In this document: piece after piece, positions 45,999 through 55,276 of the stretch
How positions within the stretch are numbered: the first letter of the stretch is position 1
Layout of the letters: each line of letters opens with the position of its first letter
NCBI RefSeq assembly: GCF_001719125.1
Contig: NZ_CP017006.1
Location: forward strand, 1,736,001-1,800,000
Direction of reading: 5' to 3'
From: Sulfolobus sp. A20
GTDB lineage: Archaea > Thermoproteota > Thermoprotei_A > Sulfolobales > Sulfolobaceae
DNA length: 64,000 bases
Program-made: the position numbers and the translations under genes
The notes under the pieces: generated by a model
What the model was told of the DNA's origin: nothing
Seen by the model: the letters and a program-made list of their open reading frames with translations, nothing else
Databases searched by the model: none

Positions 45999-46367
45999 AT
46001 GCCCAAAGATAGCCCATTTACAAAATTTTTGAATATTAATTTGGAAGAAATCAAGGAAGGATATGTTAGAGTTTCTGCAATAGTGTCTGAGAACGTACTT
46101 AATTTGCATGGATTCGCTCATGGATCCTTCATTTTCGCCTTAGCTGATACGGCATTTGAGTATGTAAGTAATTTTTCACGGGATTCAGTGGCTCTTCATG
46201 TAGATGTAGACTTTAGGAGACCAGCTACTAAAGGAGAAAAAATAGTTGCAGAAGCATTTGAAGAAAACCAAGGTAAAACCACATCTTTGTATAGGATAGT
46301 AGTCAAAAACTCTGAAGGAAAAACCATTGCTTATTTGACAGCACTAGCTTACCATCTGGACAAGTAA
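45999..46367 (+). CDS. PaaI-like hotdog thioesterase
   Basis: 122 residues, one hotdog domain. 'LHGFAHGSFIFALADTAFEYVSN' matches the PaaI motif (HGxxxFALAD). It hydrolyses CoA esters that stall a pathway, typically hydroxylated phenylacetyl-CoAs in aromatic degradation. It starts one base after the preceding stop, last gene of the crotonase operon. Confidence 0.88.
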   Translation: MPKDSPFTKFLNINLEEIKEGYVRVSAIVSENVLNLHGFAHGSFIFALADTAFEYVSNFSRDSVALHVDVDFRRPATKGEKIVAEAFEENQGKTTSLYRIVVKNSEGKTIAYLTALAYHLDK

Positions 46368-46482
46368 TTGATTACTCCTCTTATAAAAAAGTGAATTAAT
46401 GTTATTTTTCAATAGTATGCAAATTATATTTTATAACCGAAATCCTTATAAGTCATGAAAAATACATATATATGGTGATCTG

Positions 46483-47493
46483 ATGGATATAAATTATGAA
46501 AATGATCCAATATATCCCACTGACAACGTATATCCGCCCATGTGGAACTTTGACGATGAAAAAGCTATGAAACTATATAGAAGGGCTAAAAAAGAGCAAT
46601 GGGACGAAGAGGATTTAGATTGGAAGGGATATGAGGAAATTATCTCTGGTTTAGATAGAAAGCAAAGACTAGCCTTAGCTTATTGGTGGGCATTATTATC
46701 TAACTTTGATAACGCAACTCCAGTATTCGCTTATGCACTAGTCAAAGCTGCCGAGAAGAAACTACCAGTTACGGTAAAGGCTTTGTTGAGTACCATAACC
46801 TTTGATGAGAATAGACATAACATACTATGCGGGCTTGCAATAGAGAAGGCTATGAAAGGATTCCCATTTAACTTTAAGCCTCAAGACGATTTAGAAAGAA
46901 AAGCTATGCTTAACGTCGAGTGGGTCTGGTGGAATGGTTCTAGGTATTGGAAGGGATATTTAGAAGCATACAACAAGTATACTTTAGACATATTGTTCAC
47001 CTCATTCATGATGGGCGAAGCAGCAGCTGTTTCAGTTTTCAGTGGGATGAAGGATAAAAGTAGGATACCTGCTTTTAGTGAAGCGTTTAAGAGGTTAACG
47101 GTCGATGAGACCAGACACTATGCCTTTACACACCTTATATTAACTAACAACATAGCTCAAATGAACGATGAAAAGAAAAAGTTTGTAACTAAACAAATAA
47201 GGGCGGGTTTTGTATTCTTATCTCTAATAACCTACAAGGCCCCTAAAGAGTTTTGGAAATTACCACCATGGTATCAAGAGGTTCATCAAAAAATGGAGGA
47301 AATTGCTAATTCAGCAGGATTAGGATTACCTAGTATAGAGGAGAGAGAGAAGATATGGAGAGAAGCTGTTTCAAGAGTAGCCGGAAATCTAAAGAGGTTT
47401 AACGTTAAAGTACCATCAATGCCAGAGATAGGTATTAACGGGGAAGAGGACGTAGAAATTAAAGAAGACGAATTAGTTGCAGTCATGTTCTAA
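46483..47493 (+). CDS. Ferritin-like diiron-carboxylate protein
   Basis: 336 residues, mostly helical. Diiron ligand motifs: 'TFDENRHN' (ExxH, near 110), 'MGEAAAVSVF' (Glu near 178) and 'VDETRHYAF' (ExxH, near 207). The first helix has 'LLSNFDNATPVF', without a clear Glu, so one iron ligand is unusual. The long C-terminal tail is acidic. It is probably an oxygen-activating enzyme (hydroxylase, epoxidase, desaturase or R2-like). It has its own promoter and GGTGATC site, 115 bases after the thioesterase gene. Next to the Paa-like genes an aryl-CoA epoxidase role is tempting but unproven. Confidence 0.7.
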   Translation: MDINYENDPIYPTDNVYPPMWNFDDEKAMKLYRRAKKEQWDEEDLDWKGYEEIISGLDRKQRLALAYWWALLSNFDNATPVFAYALVKAAEKKLPVTVKALLSTITFDENRHNILCGLAIEKAMKGFPFNFKPQDDLERKAMLNVEWVWWNGSRYWKGYLEAYNKYTLDILFTSFMMGEAAAVSVFSGMKDKSRIPAFSEAFKRLTVDETRHYAFTHLILTNNIAQMNDEKKKFVTKQIRAGFVFLSLITYKAPKEFWKLPPWYQEVHQKMEEIANSAGLGLPSIEEREKIWREAVSRVAGNLKRFNVKVPSMPEIGINGEEDVEIKEDELVAVMF

Positions 47494-47551
47494 TCATATT
47501 AGCTAGAAAGGGACTGGCACGCCATACTCATGAAGTAGTTTTCTAATCTTA

Positions 47552-47573
47552 TATTTCAATTTTAATTGAAATA
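47552..47573. terminator. Inverted repeat after the diiron gene
   Basis: Arms 47552-47560 and 47565-47573 (TATTTCAAT / ATTGAAATA) pair over 9 bp around a 4-base loop. AT-rich. Position suits a transcript end or an operator for the next gene. Confidence 0.4.
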
Positions 47574-47685
47574 CTTGATTATATGCTTGTTTCCATTTTA
47601 ATTAGATAAATAGTTAAGTTATCGTTTTTTTGTAAAAATTTTCACATAATAAACTTTTTTACTAAGTACTCAAGTGATATAAATA

Positions 47686-48633
47686 ATGGAGAAGAACTTA
47701 AGGAGAATTCAGAAAATCAAAGGTGGAAGTTACATTATTACATTACCTCCAGATTGGGTTAGACGAAATGGTCTAGATGCAAAAAGCGAGGTTATAGTAA
47801 TTGAAAGAGATGGAGAATTGGTAGTAAAACCTTTTAGAACATATAATGATAAAAAGACAATCGACTTGAAAAACAGTGGCAATGATATCGATACTATAAA
47901 ATACCTTATAAACGTGTATTACATGCAAGGAGTGTCTCAAATAGAACTTACATCAGACTCTGTTATTCCAATTGAAATCAAGAATGAGTTGAAAAAATTA
48001 CAACTATATTTACCTGGATTAGAAGTAGAAAATGAAAGTTTCAATTATATTAGACTTAAGGTAAAAGATAACTTAAACCTTGACATAATCGAGGAAATGA
48101 AAAACTTTTCATTAAAACTTCTAACCTTATTAGAAGATTTAGAAAAAGTTATAGCTAAACCGAATAAACAGATGGCTATTGATCTTAAAAATAGATCTGA
48201 AGATTTGAATAGAGTATATAACATTTTAATCAGAGAGATAGCTTTAGTCTCTCAAGAAGAGGAAAGATTTGAACAAAATAAAATCACGTCAGTTAGGGAT
48301 CTAATTCTTTACGCGATCGCAATGAGAGATATGGGACGAATGTTGTCACATATAAGAACCACATCAACAATTCTTTCAATATGTACTAATATTTCACATG
48401 AATACCAAAATATAGTTTCTCAGCTCATTCTAATGTTCAAAGACTCCTTAGAAGTCTTCTTTAACCAAAACTTAAACTATATTAAGGAAATTAGGGACAA
48501 GATGAAAGAGATTAGCAAGATAGCGGATTCATTAGATGGTGAATGTAAAGAACTCGGAAAGGAGTTAGTCAGAATAGGCAGTTACTGTGTAGCTCTAATG
48601 GATGATGGAGTTCATAAGAGTGTAAAACTATGA
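47686..48633 (+). CDS. AbrB-PhoU phosphate-uptake-type regulator
   Basis: 315 residues. N-terminal SpoVT/AbrB swapped-hairpin DNA-binding domain ('GGSYIITLPPDWVRRNGLDAKSEV', 1-45) is followed by PhoU-like helical bundles. Archaeal proteins of this build regulate phosphate uptake or other transport. It stands alone just upstream of the dipeptide-type ABC operon. No phosphate transporter is nearby, so its target is unclear. Confidence 0.85.
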   Translation: MEKNLRRIQKIKGGSYIITLPPDWVRRNGLDAKSEVIVIERDGELVVKPFRTYNDKKTIDLKNSGNDIDTIKYLINVYYMQGVSQIELTSDSVIPIEIKNELKKLQLYLPGLEVENESFNYIRLKVKDNLNLDIIEEMKNFSLKLLTLLEDLEKVIAKPNKQMAIDLKNRSEDLNRVYNILIREIALVSQEEERFEQNKITSVRDLILYAIAMRDMGRMLSHIRTTSTILSICTNISHEYQNIVSQLILMFKDSLEVFFNQNLNYIKEIRDKMKEISKIADSLDGECKELGKELVRIGSYCVALMDDGVHKSVKL

Positions 48634-48803
48634 AAACTGTTTTCTAATAATTTAACCATTTATATATTTAACCTAACTTAATCTGACATTTTAATAAATT
48701 ATTTTCAAATAATTTCCCTAAAAAATTGAACGATAAATAAATGTCAATAATTCGTTAGGATAAACTTTTTAAATTTCTAAAGGAAAAAAGAATGGGATAG
48801 GTT

Positions 48804-50951
48804 ATGTCCCAGAACATCAAAGCTTTCTTACCAATATTAATAATGATAGTAGGATTCCTAATATCACCTATATTTTTGCTTCAAAGTAGTGCAGCAACCA
48901 CGATAACTATAGCACCATCTAATAGTTCGATACTTGTTGATGTATCACAGACAGTTCCACCAGACGCACTAGATCCTGCAACTGGATTTTATGTGCAGGA
49001 CGGACCATTGTTCAATGCTATATTCCAGGAACTCGTAGAATATAATGGCTCTAATTATTTGCAAGTAGTTCCGGTAATAGCTCAGAATTGGAGCACATCT
49101 AATTACGAGAACTGGACGTTCTTCATAAGACAAGGAGTTTACTTCCCAGACGGAGTACAAGTCAACGCGTCAACAGTATGGTTCTCATTATATAGGACAA
49201 TATTGATGGGTCAAGGTCCGGGTGTATCAAACTATATAGAACTATTATTTAATGCCACACAGTATGGTCAAACTGGCTATGCTTTACCTTGGGGAGTAGC
49301 TAATGCAATCCAACAAGTTACCGGTTTACCAACTACTAAAAATGCTACATTAGCTGCACAAGTCCTAGCATCTATCCTATCACACTTCAACGCAAACAAT
49401 CAAACAATTCAGAAGATAATGGAATACCCATACCAAGCAGTAGTTGTTAAAGGACCATATGAGGTAGAAATAAACACACTAGAACCCTACAGAGACTTCC
49501 TACTAGACTTGGCAAACTGGTGGGGAGCAATAGTAAACCCAGTATACGTAGACCAACACGGAGGAGTACAACCAAACAGTGCAAATTCATATATAAATGA
49601 TAACGGAATGAACGGAACTGGTCCATACGTAATAAAGTATGTAGGACCTAGTCTATCAGAGATCTTACTTGTCAAGAATCCTCATTACTGGGCTCAAAAT
49701 ATAGCTAATATACCAACAGTAGCAGAGCCAGCTCACATACCTATTATTGATATCAAGTACGGTTTATCTCATACTGATAGAGTTGAAGATTTCGCAACGA
49801 ATCAAGCACAAATTTCATACGTTTCCCTACCCTTCCTTCAGCAGATGTACTCAGCATATGAATATAATAAATATGTAAGCTTTAACCAGGTATTTCTTAA
49901 TTTAGGCTATCAAGCTGCGGTTTTCTATCTCTCACTAAACATGCAAGTGTTCCCAACTAATATTACTCCCTTCAGACAAGCTATCGCTTATGCAATTAAC
50001 TACTCTGCATTATTAAGCATATTCAAATTCCAGAACCAAACGCTTGCCATAAACTATTTAGGTCCAATTTCTCCAGTATTCCCAGTTTATAATGAAGTAA
50101 TGCAACTTGATGATTTACATCCATTCACTTATAACCCATCACTAGCATTACACTACTTAAATGAAGCTGGATACGAAGGTCATTTCTATGTCGTATTGCC
50201 AAATGGAACAGCAATAGGCGATACAAATGGTAGCCAATTACCGACTCTTACCATTTATGCTTTAGCACCCGTTAATGAGTTAGAACAAGAAGAACTGACT
50301 ATAATACAAGAGAATTTACAAAGAATAGGAATTTCTACTTCTATAAAATATGTTTTACCATCGGTAACTGATAATTGGGTTACTCCAAGTGGGACACCAG
50401 CCATAGTTGATCTAGGATGGTATCCAGACTGGCCAGACCCTATATTCCAAGAGTTAATAGCACAAACCGATGTACTATATGGAGGAATATCTGGCAATTT
50501 GGCATGGGTTAATATTTCAACATTACAACAGATATACAATACATTACCATTCTTAACTAACCAGACACAACAGACATTAGAGGTTGCTAAAGTATATAAG
50601 ATACTGTATCAAGAAGTTCCCTATGTTTACTTACCTAACCCAGTAAACTACTATTTCGTGCAACCATATGTAAAGAATTTCGTGTATAATCCATTTATTG
50701 GATATTACTATAATCTAATGTACTATCAACCTTACACTGTAACCATAACTCAAACCACTACTACAACGAGCCCTACACCATTAACTACCACTAGTACAAC
50801 AACAAGTACTATGACAATGCCATCAATGACATCTACAAGCACAAGTAATAATTCGACATTAGTATATGCTGCTATTGGTATCGTAGTTGTGATCATCGTA
50901 ATAGTAGCTGTTGTTGTATTGCTTAGAAGAAGAGGAGGACCTGGATTCTAA
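48804..50951 (+). CDS. ABC transporter substrate-binding protein (SBP family 5, stalked)
   Basis: 715 residues. Signal/anchor at 8-30, then an SBP_bac_5 domain, a Thr/Ser/Met/Pro stalk (about 655-690) and a C-terminal membrane helix with a basic end. Same build as the binding protein at 6233, but only distantly related in sequence. First gene of a five-gene operon (binding protein, two permeases, two ATPases). Codons in 49455-49578 use A- and C-ending codons only, unlike the rest. The substrate (peptide or oligosaccharide) is unknown. Confidence 0.9.
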   Translation: MSQNIKAFLPILIMIVGFLISPIFLLQSSAATTITIAPSNSSILVDVSQTVPPDALDPATGFYVQDGPLFNAIFQELVEYNGSNYLQVVPVIAQNWSTSNYENWTFFIRQGVYFPDGVQVNASTVWFSLYRTILMGQGPGVSNYIELLFNATQYGQTGYALPWGVANAIQQVTGLPTTKNATLAAQVLASILSHFNANNQTIQKIMEYPYQAVVVKGPYEVEINTLEPYRDFLLDLANWWGAIVNPVYVDQHGGVQPNSANSYINDNGMNGTGPYVIKYVGPSLSEILLVKNPHYWAQNIANIPTVAEPAHIPIIDIKYGLSHTDRVEDFATNQAQISYVSLPFLQQMYSAYEYNKYVSFNQVFLNLGYQAAVFYLSLNMQVFPTNITPFRQAIAYAINYSALLSIFKFQNQTLAINYLGPISPVFPVYNEVMQLDDLHPFTYNPSLALHYLNEAGYEGHFYVVLPNGTAIGDTNGSQLPTLTIYALAPVNELEQEELTIIQENLQRIGISTSIKYVLPSVTDNWVTPSGTPAIVDLGWYPDWPDPIFQELIAQTDVLYGGISGNLAWVNISTLQQIYNTLPFLTNQTQQTLEVAKVYKILYQEVPYVYLPNPVNYYFVQPYVKNFVYNPFIGYYYNLMYYQPYTVTITQTTTTTSPTPLTTTSTTTSTMTMPSMTSTSTSNNSTLVYAAIGIVVVIIVIVAVVVLLRRRGGPGF

Positions 50952-51066
50952 ATTATTTTTTTATTATTCTAATTCTCTATAATAATATGTCCATAACTTA
51001 TAAGCCAGCTTAATATACCTAGTAAATTATATTAATGGCTTTAAACTGTATTAAAATGAGCGTGGT

Positions 51067-52098
51067 ATGTCATTAAATATTGTCTTCTTTATTATTAGAA
51101 GAATTATAAATGCTTTAATCACGCTCTTATTGCTAATTATACTTGTTTTTATCATGATTCACGTGATAGCACCTAATCCATTAGCGCTAGCTAGACTATA
51201 CACTGGACCTCATGCTACTTATACTCAGTTGGAGCAAGTAGCTAAGGAGTATGGCTTAAATAAACCACTATACGTGCAAATAGTCAATTATATCATAAAT
51301 GTTTTTCACGGAAATTTAGGAATTGATCCGACTTACAAGGTACCAGTTATAGATTTGATAGGAAAGTATCTCCCGAGGACCCTAGAATTAGTTATACCAG
51401 CTACTATCTTGTCAGTAATTATTGGACTCATAACTGGGGCAATAGCTGCATCTAATAGAAATAATCCATTAGATTATTTGGTACGTGGAGTTTACTTAGT
51501 TACTTGGGCATCTCCTCCTTTTTTTGTGGCTACGATACTTCAATTGGTAATTGCCTATTATTTGAGATTATTACCGGCTACAGGTACCGTAAATCCCACT
51601 CTTACCCCACCGAAGCCATTAACTCCATTTCCTTTGCTAAATGCGATATTATCTGCTGATTGGCCATATCTTTCGAGCCTAGTACATCATATGGTTCTAC
51701 CAGTAATTGCGATAGCTTTAGTAACGTTTGGAATTGTAACTAGAATTGCGAGAGCTTCTATGCTAGATTATATGGAGTCAGATTTTGCGAGATTAAGTTT
51801 CATGAAGGGGTTAAGTAGAAGAAGAGTAGTTTATGGTGTAGTATTACGAAACGCTTCAATACCTTTAGTTACACTAATTGCCTTATTATTTGGATATTCT
51901 GTCGCTGGAGCTGTAGTGATAGAAGATGTATTTCAATATCACGGAATGGGTTACTTCATTACACAAGCAATTGAAGGTTTAGATTATACTTCGGTGTTAG
52001 GAACTACCATAATAGTAGGAATTTCAATTATAATAGCTAATTTGATAGCTGATATTCTTTATGGAGTACTTGATCCTAGGGTGAGGATAGTTGAGTGA
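51067..52098 (+). CDS. ABC transporter permease (DppB/OppB type)
   Basis: 343 residues, six membrane helices, first helix at 15-35. EAA loop near 235-265 ('DFARLSFMKGLSRRRVVYGVVLRNA') and the OppB ending 'LDPRVRIVE'. It overlaps the next permease gene by 8 bases. Also has a Pro-rich external loop (near 175-195, 'TPPKPLTPFP'). Confidence 0.92.
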   Translation: MSLNIVFFIIRRIINALITLLLLIILVFIMIHVIAPNPLALARLYTGPHATYTQLEQVAKEYGLNKPLYVQIVNYIINVFHGNLGIDPTYKVPVIDLIGKYLPRTLELVIPATILSVIIGLITGAIAASNRNNPLDYLVRGVYLVTWASPPFFVATILQLVIAYYLRLLPATGTVNPTLTPPKPLTPFPLLNAILSADWPYLSSLVHHMVLPVIAIALVTFGIVTRIARASMLDYMESDFARLSFMKGLSRRRVVYGVVLRNASIPLVTLIALLFGYSVAGAVVIEDVFQYHGMGYFITQAIEGLDYTSVLGTTIIVGISIIIANLIADILYGVLDPRVRIVE

Positions 52099-52987
52099 AA
52101 GCTATGGAATTAAGTTCATGCTTAAGGCACTGATCAGAGACAAGGCTGGATTACTAGGGCTTATAATAGTTTTACTATTCCTAGTATGGTCTTTTATTCA
52201 AGGTATTCTAGAAATACTATCGGGATATCTCAAGAACCCACAATTAGGCTATATTTTGCTACCACATAATCCGTTTAAATATGATCTCAGCTTGGCTTTC
52301 CAACCCCCATCTTCCCAATTCCTCTTAGGCACAAATGCAGAAGGAGAGGATATATTGTCACGTATGCTATATGCGATGCCTAGGGATGCTCTCGTAGCTG
52401 TGGTGGTAGTTTTTTCAGCAATAGTTATAGGGGGTATACTTGGAATTTTAGCGGGATATCTGGGAGGAATAGTAGATGAAATAGTGATGAGAGTAACTGA
52501 TGCGTTCTTATCTTTGCCAGCATTAATATTAGTCATAGCAATAACAGTTCCCTTGAGAGCAACGTTCTTAGCTGTGATATTGGGCTTAGCAGTAGTCTGG
52601 TGGCCGACGTACGCTAGGTTTTACAGAGCACAAACATTAAGGATAAAAAATATGGACTATATATCCGCAGCTAAGTTAAGTAACGTATCTTCATTTCAGT
52701 TACTTTACAGATATATATTCTTAAACTCTATCGATCCTATATTAGCGTATGCAGCTTTAGACTTTGGAAATGTAATCTTAACCTATTCTACGCTAGCTTT
52801 TCTAGGAATTGGAGTAACTCCACCAATACCAGAATTAGGTGCTATGGCTGCTGACGGTTTATCCGGCTTACCGCAATATTGGTGGTGGGCAGTTTTTCCA
52901 GGTTTAGCTATATTAATTATAGTTGTGGGATTTGTATTGCTTGGTGATAGATTACAGGACGTAATTGCAGGTAGAATTGTTTACTAG
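52091..52987 (+). CDS. ABC transporter permease (DppC/OppC type)
   Basis: 298 residues from a TTG at 52091 (ribosome site GTGAGG just upstream), overlapping the preceding stop. N-terminal helix near 20-35, external region, and five helices. EAA loop near 190-220 ('MDYISAAKLSNVSSFQLLYRYIF'). Next gene begins with a GGTGATG junction. Confidence 0.9.
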   Translation: MSESYGIKFMLKALIRDKAGLLGLIIVLLFLVWSFIQGILEILSGYLKNPQLGYILLPHNPFKYDLSLAFQPPSSQFLLGTNAEGEDILSRMLYAMPRDALVAVVVVFSAIVIGGILGILAGYLGGIVDEIVMRVTDAFLSLPALILVIAITVPLRATFLAVILGLAVVWWPTYARFYRAQTLRIKNMDYISAAKLSNVSSFQLLYRYIFLNSIDPILAYAALDFGNVILTYSTLAFLGIGVTPPIPELGAMAADGLSGLPQYWWWAVFPGLAILIIVVGFVLLGDRLQDVIAGRIVY

Positions 52988-52990
52988 GTG

Positions 52991-53962
52991 ATGAAGTTGT
53001 TACTCCAGGTAAAAAATCTGAACGTTTATTACAATACATTACTCGGATGGGTAAAGGTTTTAGATAATGCGAGTATAGAAGTAGAAAAGGGAGAGATAGT
53101 AAGTATAGTAGGAGAGAGTGGATCTGGTAAGTCTACACTTGGTCATGCAATAGCTAGAATACTTCCCCCAAATTCTAGGATTAGTGGAGATATAATAATA
53201 GATAATGTGAACTTAGCTAAGTTAAAAGAGAGTGAGCTACAGAGGTATAGAGGAACATGGGTTTTCATGATATTTCAGAACCCACTAAATAGTCTGAATC
53301 CTGTTAAAAAGGTTGGTTTTCAGCTACTAGAAGCATGTAAAATTAGACACCAAAGGGAAGGGAAAAAAGTAGGTGAAGAAGATTTGATGAAAGAAGTTAT
53401 AGAGGTATTGAAGGATTTAAGGTTACCGGACCCATATGCAATAATTGACAGATACCCACATCAGCTTTCTGGTGGTCAAGTTCAAAGAATTGTCATTGGA
53501 ATGGCTTTGCTCCTTAAGCCTAAATTACTTATAGCTGACGAACCTACTTCCGCACTAGACGTAACAATACAAGCACAAGTAGTGAATTTGTTTAAGCAAT
53601 TAAATAAGGAGTTAGGTACAAGCATCCTTTTCATAACTCATGACATTTCATTGGCTTATGTAATAGCTGATAGGATAATAGTAATGTATGCAGGCAGAAT
53701 AATGGAAGATGGAAATATAGAGGAAGTTTTAAAGTCTCCGATGCATCCTTATTCACAAGGATTAGTAGCTAGTATACCCAAGGGAAGTAAAGATCAAGGA
53801 AGGCTGAGTGCAATACCAGGTAATCCTCCTTCGTTCTTTGCTTTACCATTAGGTTGTAAATTTAATCCAAGGTGCGATAAAGTGATGGATGTGTGCAGAC
53901 AAAAGGAGCCTCCTCTAATAGAAAAGAATGGTAGAAGGGTGAGGTGTTGGTTATATGAGTGA
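52991..53962 (+). CDS. ABC transporter ATPase (DppD/OppD type)
   Basis: 323 residues from ATG 52991; GTG 52988 is possible and forms the GGTGA site. Walker A GESGSGKS, signature LSGGQVQRI, Walker B LLIADEPTSALD, and the four-Cys oligopeptide-transporter tail (CKFNPRC, VCRQ, VRCWLY). Overlaps the next ATPase gene by 8 bases. Confidence 0.93.
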   Translation: MKLLLQVKNLNVYYNTLLGWVKVLDNASIEVEKGEIVSIVGESGSGKSTLGHAIARILPPNSRISGDIIIDNVNLAKLKESELQRYRGTWVFMIFQNPLNSLNPVKKVGFQLLEACKIRHQREGKKVGEEDLMKEVIEVLKDLRLPDPYAIIDRYPHQLSGGQVQRIVIGMALLLKPKLLIADEPTSALDVTIQAQVVNLFKQLNKELGTSILFITHDISLAYVIADRIIVMYAGRIMEDGNIEEVLKSPMHPYSQGLVASIPKGSKDQGRLSAIPGNPPSFFALPLGCKFNPRCDKVMDVCRQKEPPLIEKNGRRVRCWLYE

Positions 53963-54926
53963 CAACATTCTCTATAAAACTGTTGGACTTAAGAAATACT
54001 ATCTAGCTAAAAAAAGAGGAATTCTAGAATCAATAAGTAAGCAACCACCAATTTATGTTAAAGCGTTAGATGGTATTTCGATAGAGATTAAAAAGGGGGA
54101 AACTTTAGGTGTAGTAGGAGAAAGCGGATCTGGTAAAACAACCTTAGGTAAGATTTTAGCAACATTAGAAAAACCTACTGAAGGACATCTATTTTTCATG
54201 GGAAGACCGGTTAACAATGGTAATGAAGAATACGTTAGGAAGAAAGTACACATGGTATTTCAAAATCCAGCTACTTCTGTAAATCCTAGAATGAGAGTTA
54301 AAGACATTGTTAAGGAAGGTATGAAGAGTAAAAATGATCAAAAGGTAAAGGAATTGTTGAAAGAAGTTGGACTAGACTACGATTACGTTAAGGATAAATA
54401 TCCTAGAGAGCTTTCCGGTGGTCAGCTACAAAGAGTTGCTATCGCAAGGGCATTAGCTAAGGAGCCAGAGTTCCTTATACTAGATGAACCTACATCAGCT
54501 TTAGACGCTTCAGTTCAGGCGCAGATATTAAATTTACTTGCTGATCTTCAGAAAGAGAGAAATTTAACATATTTATTCATTACACATAATATTTCTGTTG
54601 CAAAATTTATATCAAATAGAGTAATAATTATGTATGCTGGGAAGCTAGTAGAAGAGGGAAATAGTAGTGAAGTGATTTCTGAACCAATGCATCCATATAC
54701 CCAAGCCTTATTAAATTCAGTACCAGATTTAAATAGAAAACAACTTAAACCACCATCTGGTGAAGTACCCAGCTTAATAAATCCTCCTAAAGGATGTAGG
54801 TTCCACCCTAGATGTCCTATGGCTATGGAGGTATGTAAAAATAATGAACCTCCCTTGGTGGAAGTAAATGGGAGAAAAGTCGCTTGTTGGTTGTACGAAA
54901 CCAACTGGAAGAAGACTTCTAGTTGA
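53955..54926 (+). CDS. ABC transporter ATPase (DppF/OppF type)
   Basis: 323 residues. Walker A GESGSGKT, signature LSGGQLQRV, Walker B FLILDEPTSALD, tail Cys set (CRFHPRC, VCKN, VACWLY). It completes the operon. Its 3' end overlaps by 59 bases with the next reading frame, so that gene may start inside it. Confidence 0.93.
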   Translation: MSDNILYKTVGLKKYYLAKKRGILESISKQPPIYVKALDGISIEIKKGETLGVVGESGSGKTTLGKILATLEKPTEGHLFFMGRPVNNGNEEYVRKKVHMVFQNPATSVNPRMRVKDIVKEGMKSKNDQKVKELLKEVGLDYDYVKDKYPRELSGGQLQRVAIARALAKEPEFLILDEPTSALDASVQAQILNLLADLQKERNLTYLFITHNISVAKFISNRVIIMYAGKLVEEGNSSEVISEPMHPYTQALLNSVPDLNRKQLKPPSGEVPSLINPPKGCRFHPRCPMAMEVCKNNEPPLVEVNGRKVACWLYETNWKKTSS

Positions 54927-55275
54927 AGGTACAATTATACTAATAATTTTTTCATTATTTTTAGAGATTACTAGCATAATTAATTACTTAATATTTGTAG
55001 TCATTTGGTATGTAATACTCTGCATGATAATTTTGTGGTTTAAGAACCATACTTATTGTATTTATGGAAATGAAGTAGTAGTGAAGTCAGCTTTCTCAGA
55101 AAAAAGGGTTAAGCTTAGTGATTTGAAAGATATTTTTGTTTCTCAAGGTCCTATAGCGAGGAGATTAGGCTGTGGATCGATATATATAGTACCAAATTCT
55201 GGTAAGATAACCGTATTGATGGATATAAAAAATCCTGATGAATTCTTTCAAAAAATTAAAAATTCGTTATCTTAA
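54868..55275 (+). CDS. Small membrane protein with PH-like domain
   Basis: 135 residues if it begins at ATG 54868. Two adjacent membrane helices (about 20-60) are followed by a soluble domain whose strands ('YCIYGNEVVVKSAFSEKRVKL', 'GCGSIYIVPNSGKITVLMDIKNPDEFFQKI') resemble bacterial PH-like (YdbT/YdbS) domains. The start is uncertain because it overlaps the ATPase gene. Role unknown. Confidence 0.6.
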   Translation: MGEKSLVGCTKPTGRRLLVEGTIILIIFSLFLEITSIINYLIFVVIWYVILCMIILWFKNHTYCIYGNEVVVKSAFSEKRVKLSDLKDIFVSQGPIARRLGCGSIYIVPNSGKITVLMDIKNPDEFFQKIKNSLS

Positions 55276-55276
55276 C

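Noticed and set aside
54548-54977. Minus-strand frames opposite the OppF-type ATPase end
   Set aside because: Antisense to conserved ABC motifs and without recognisable features.
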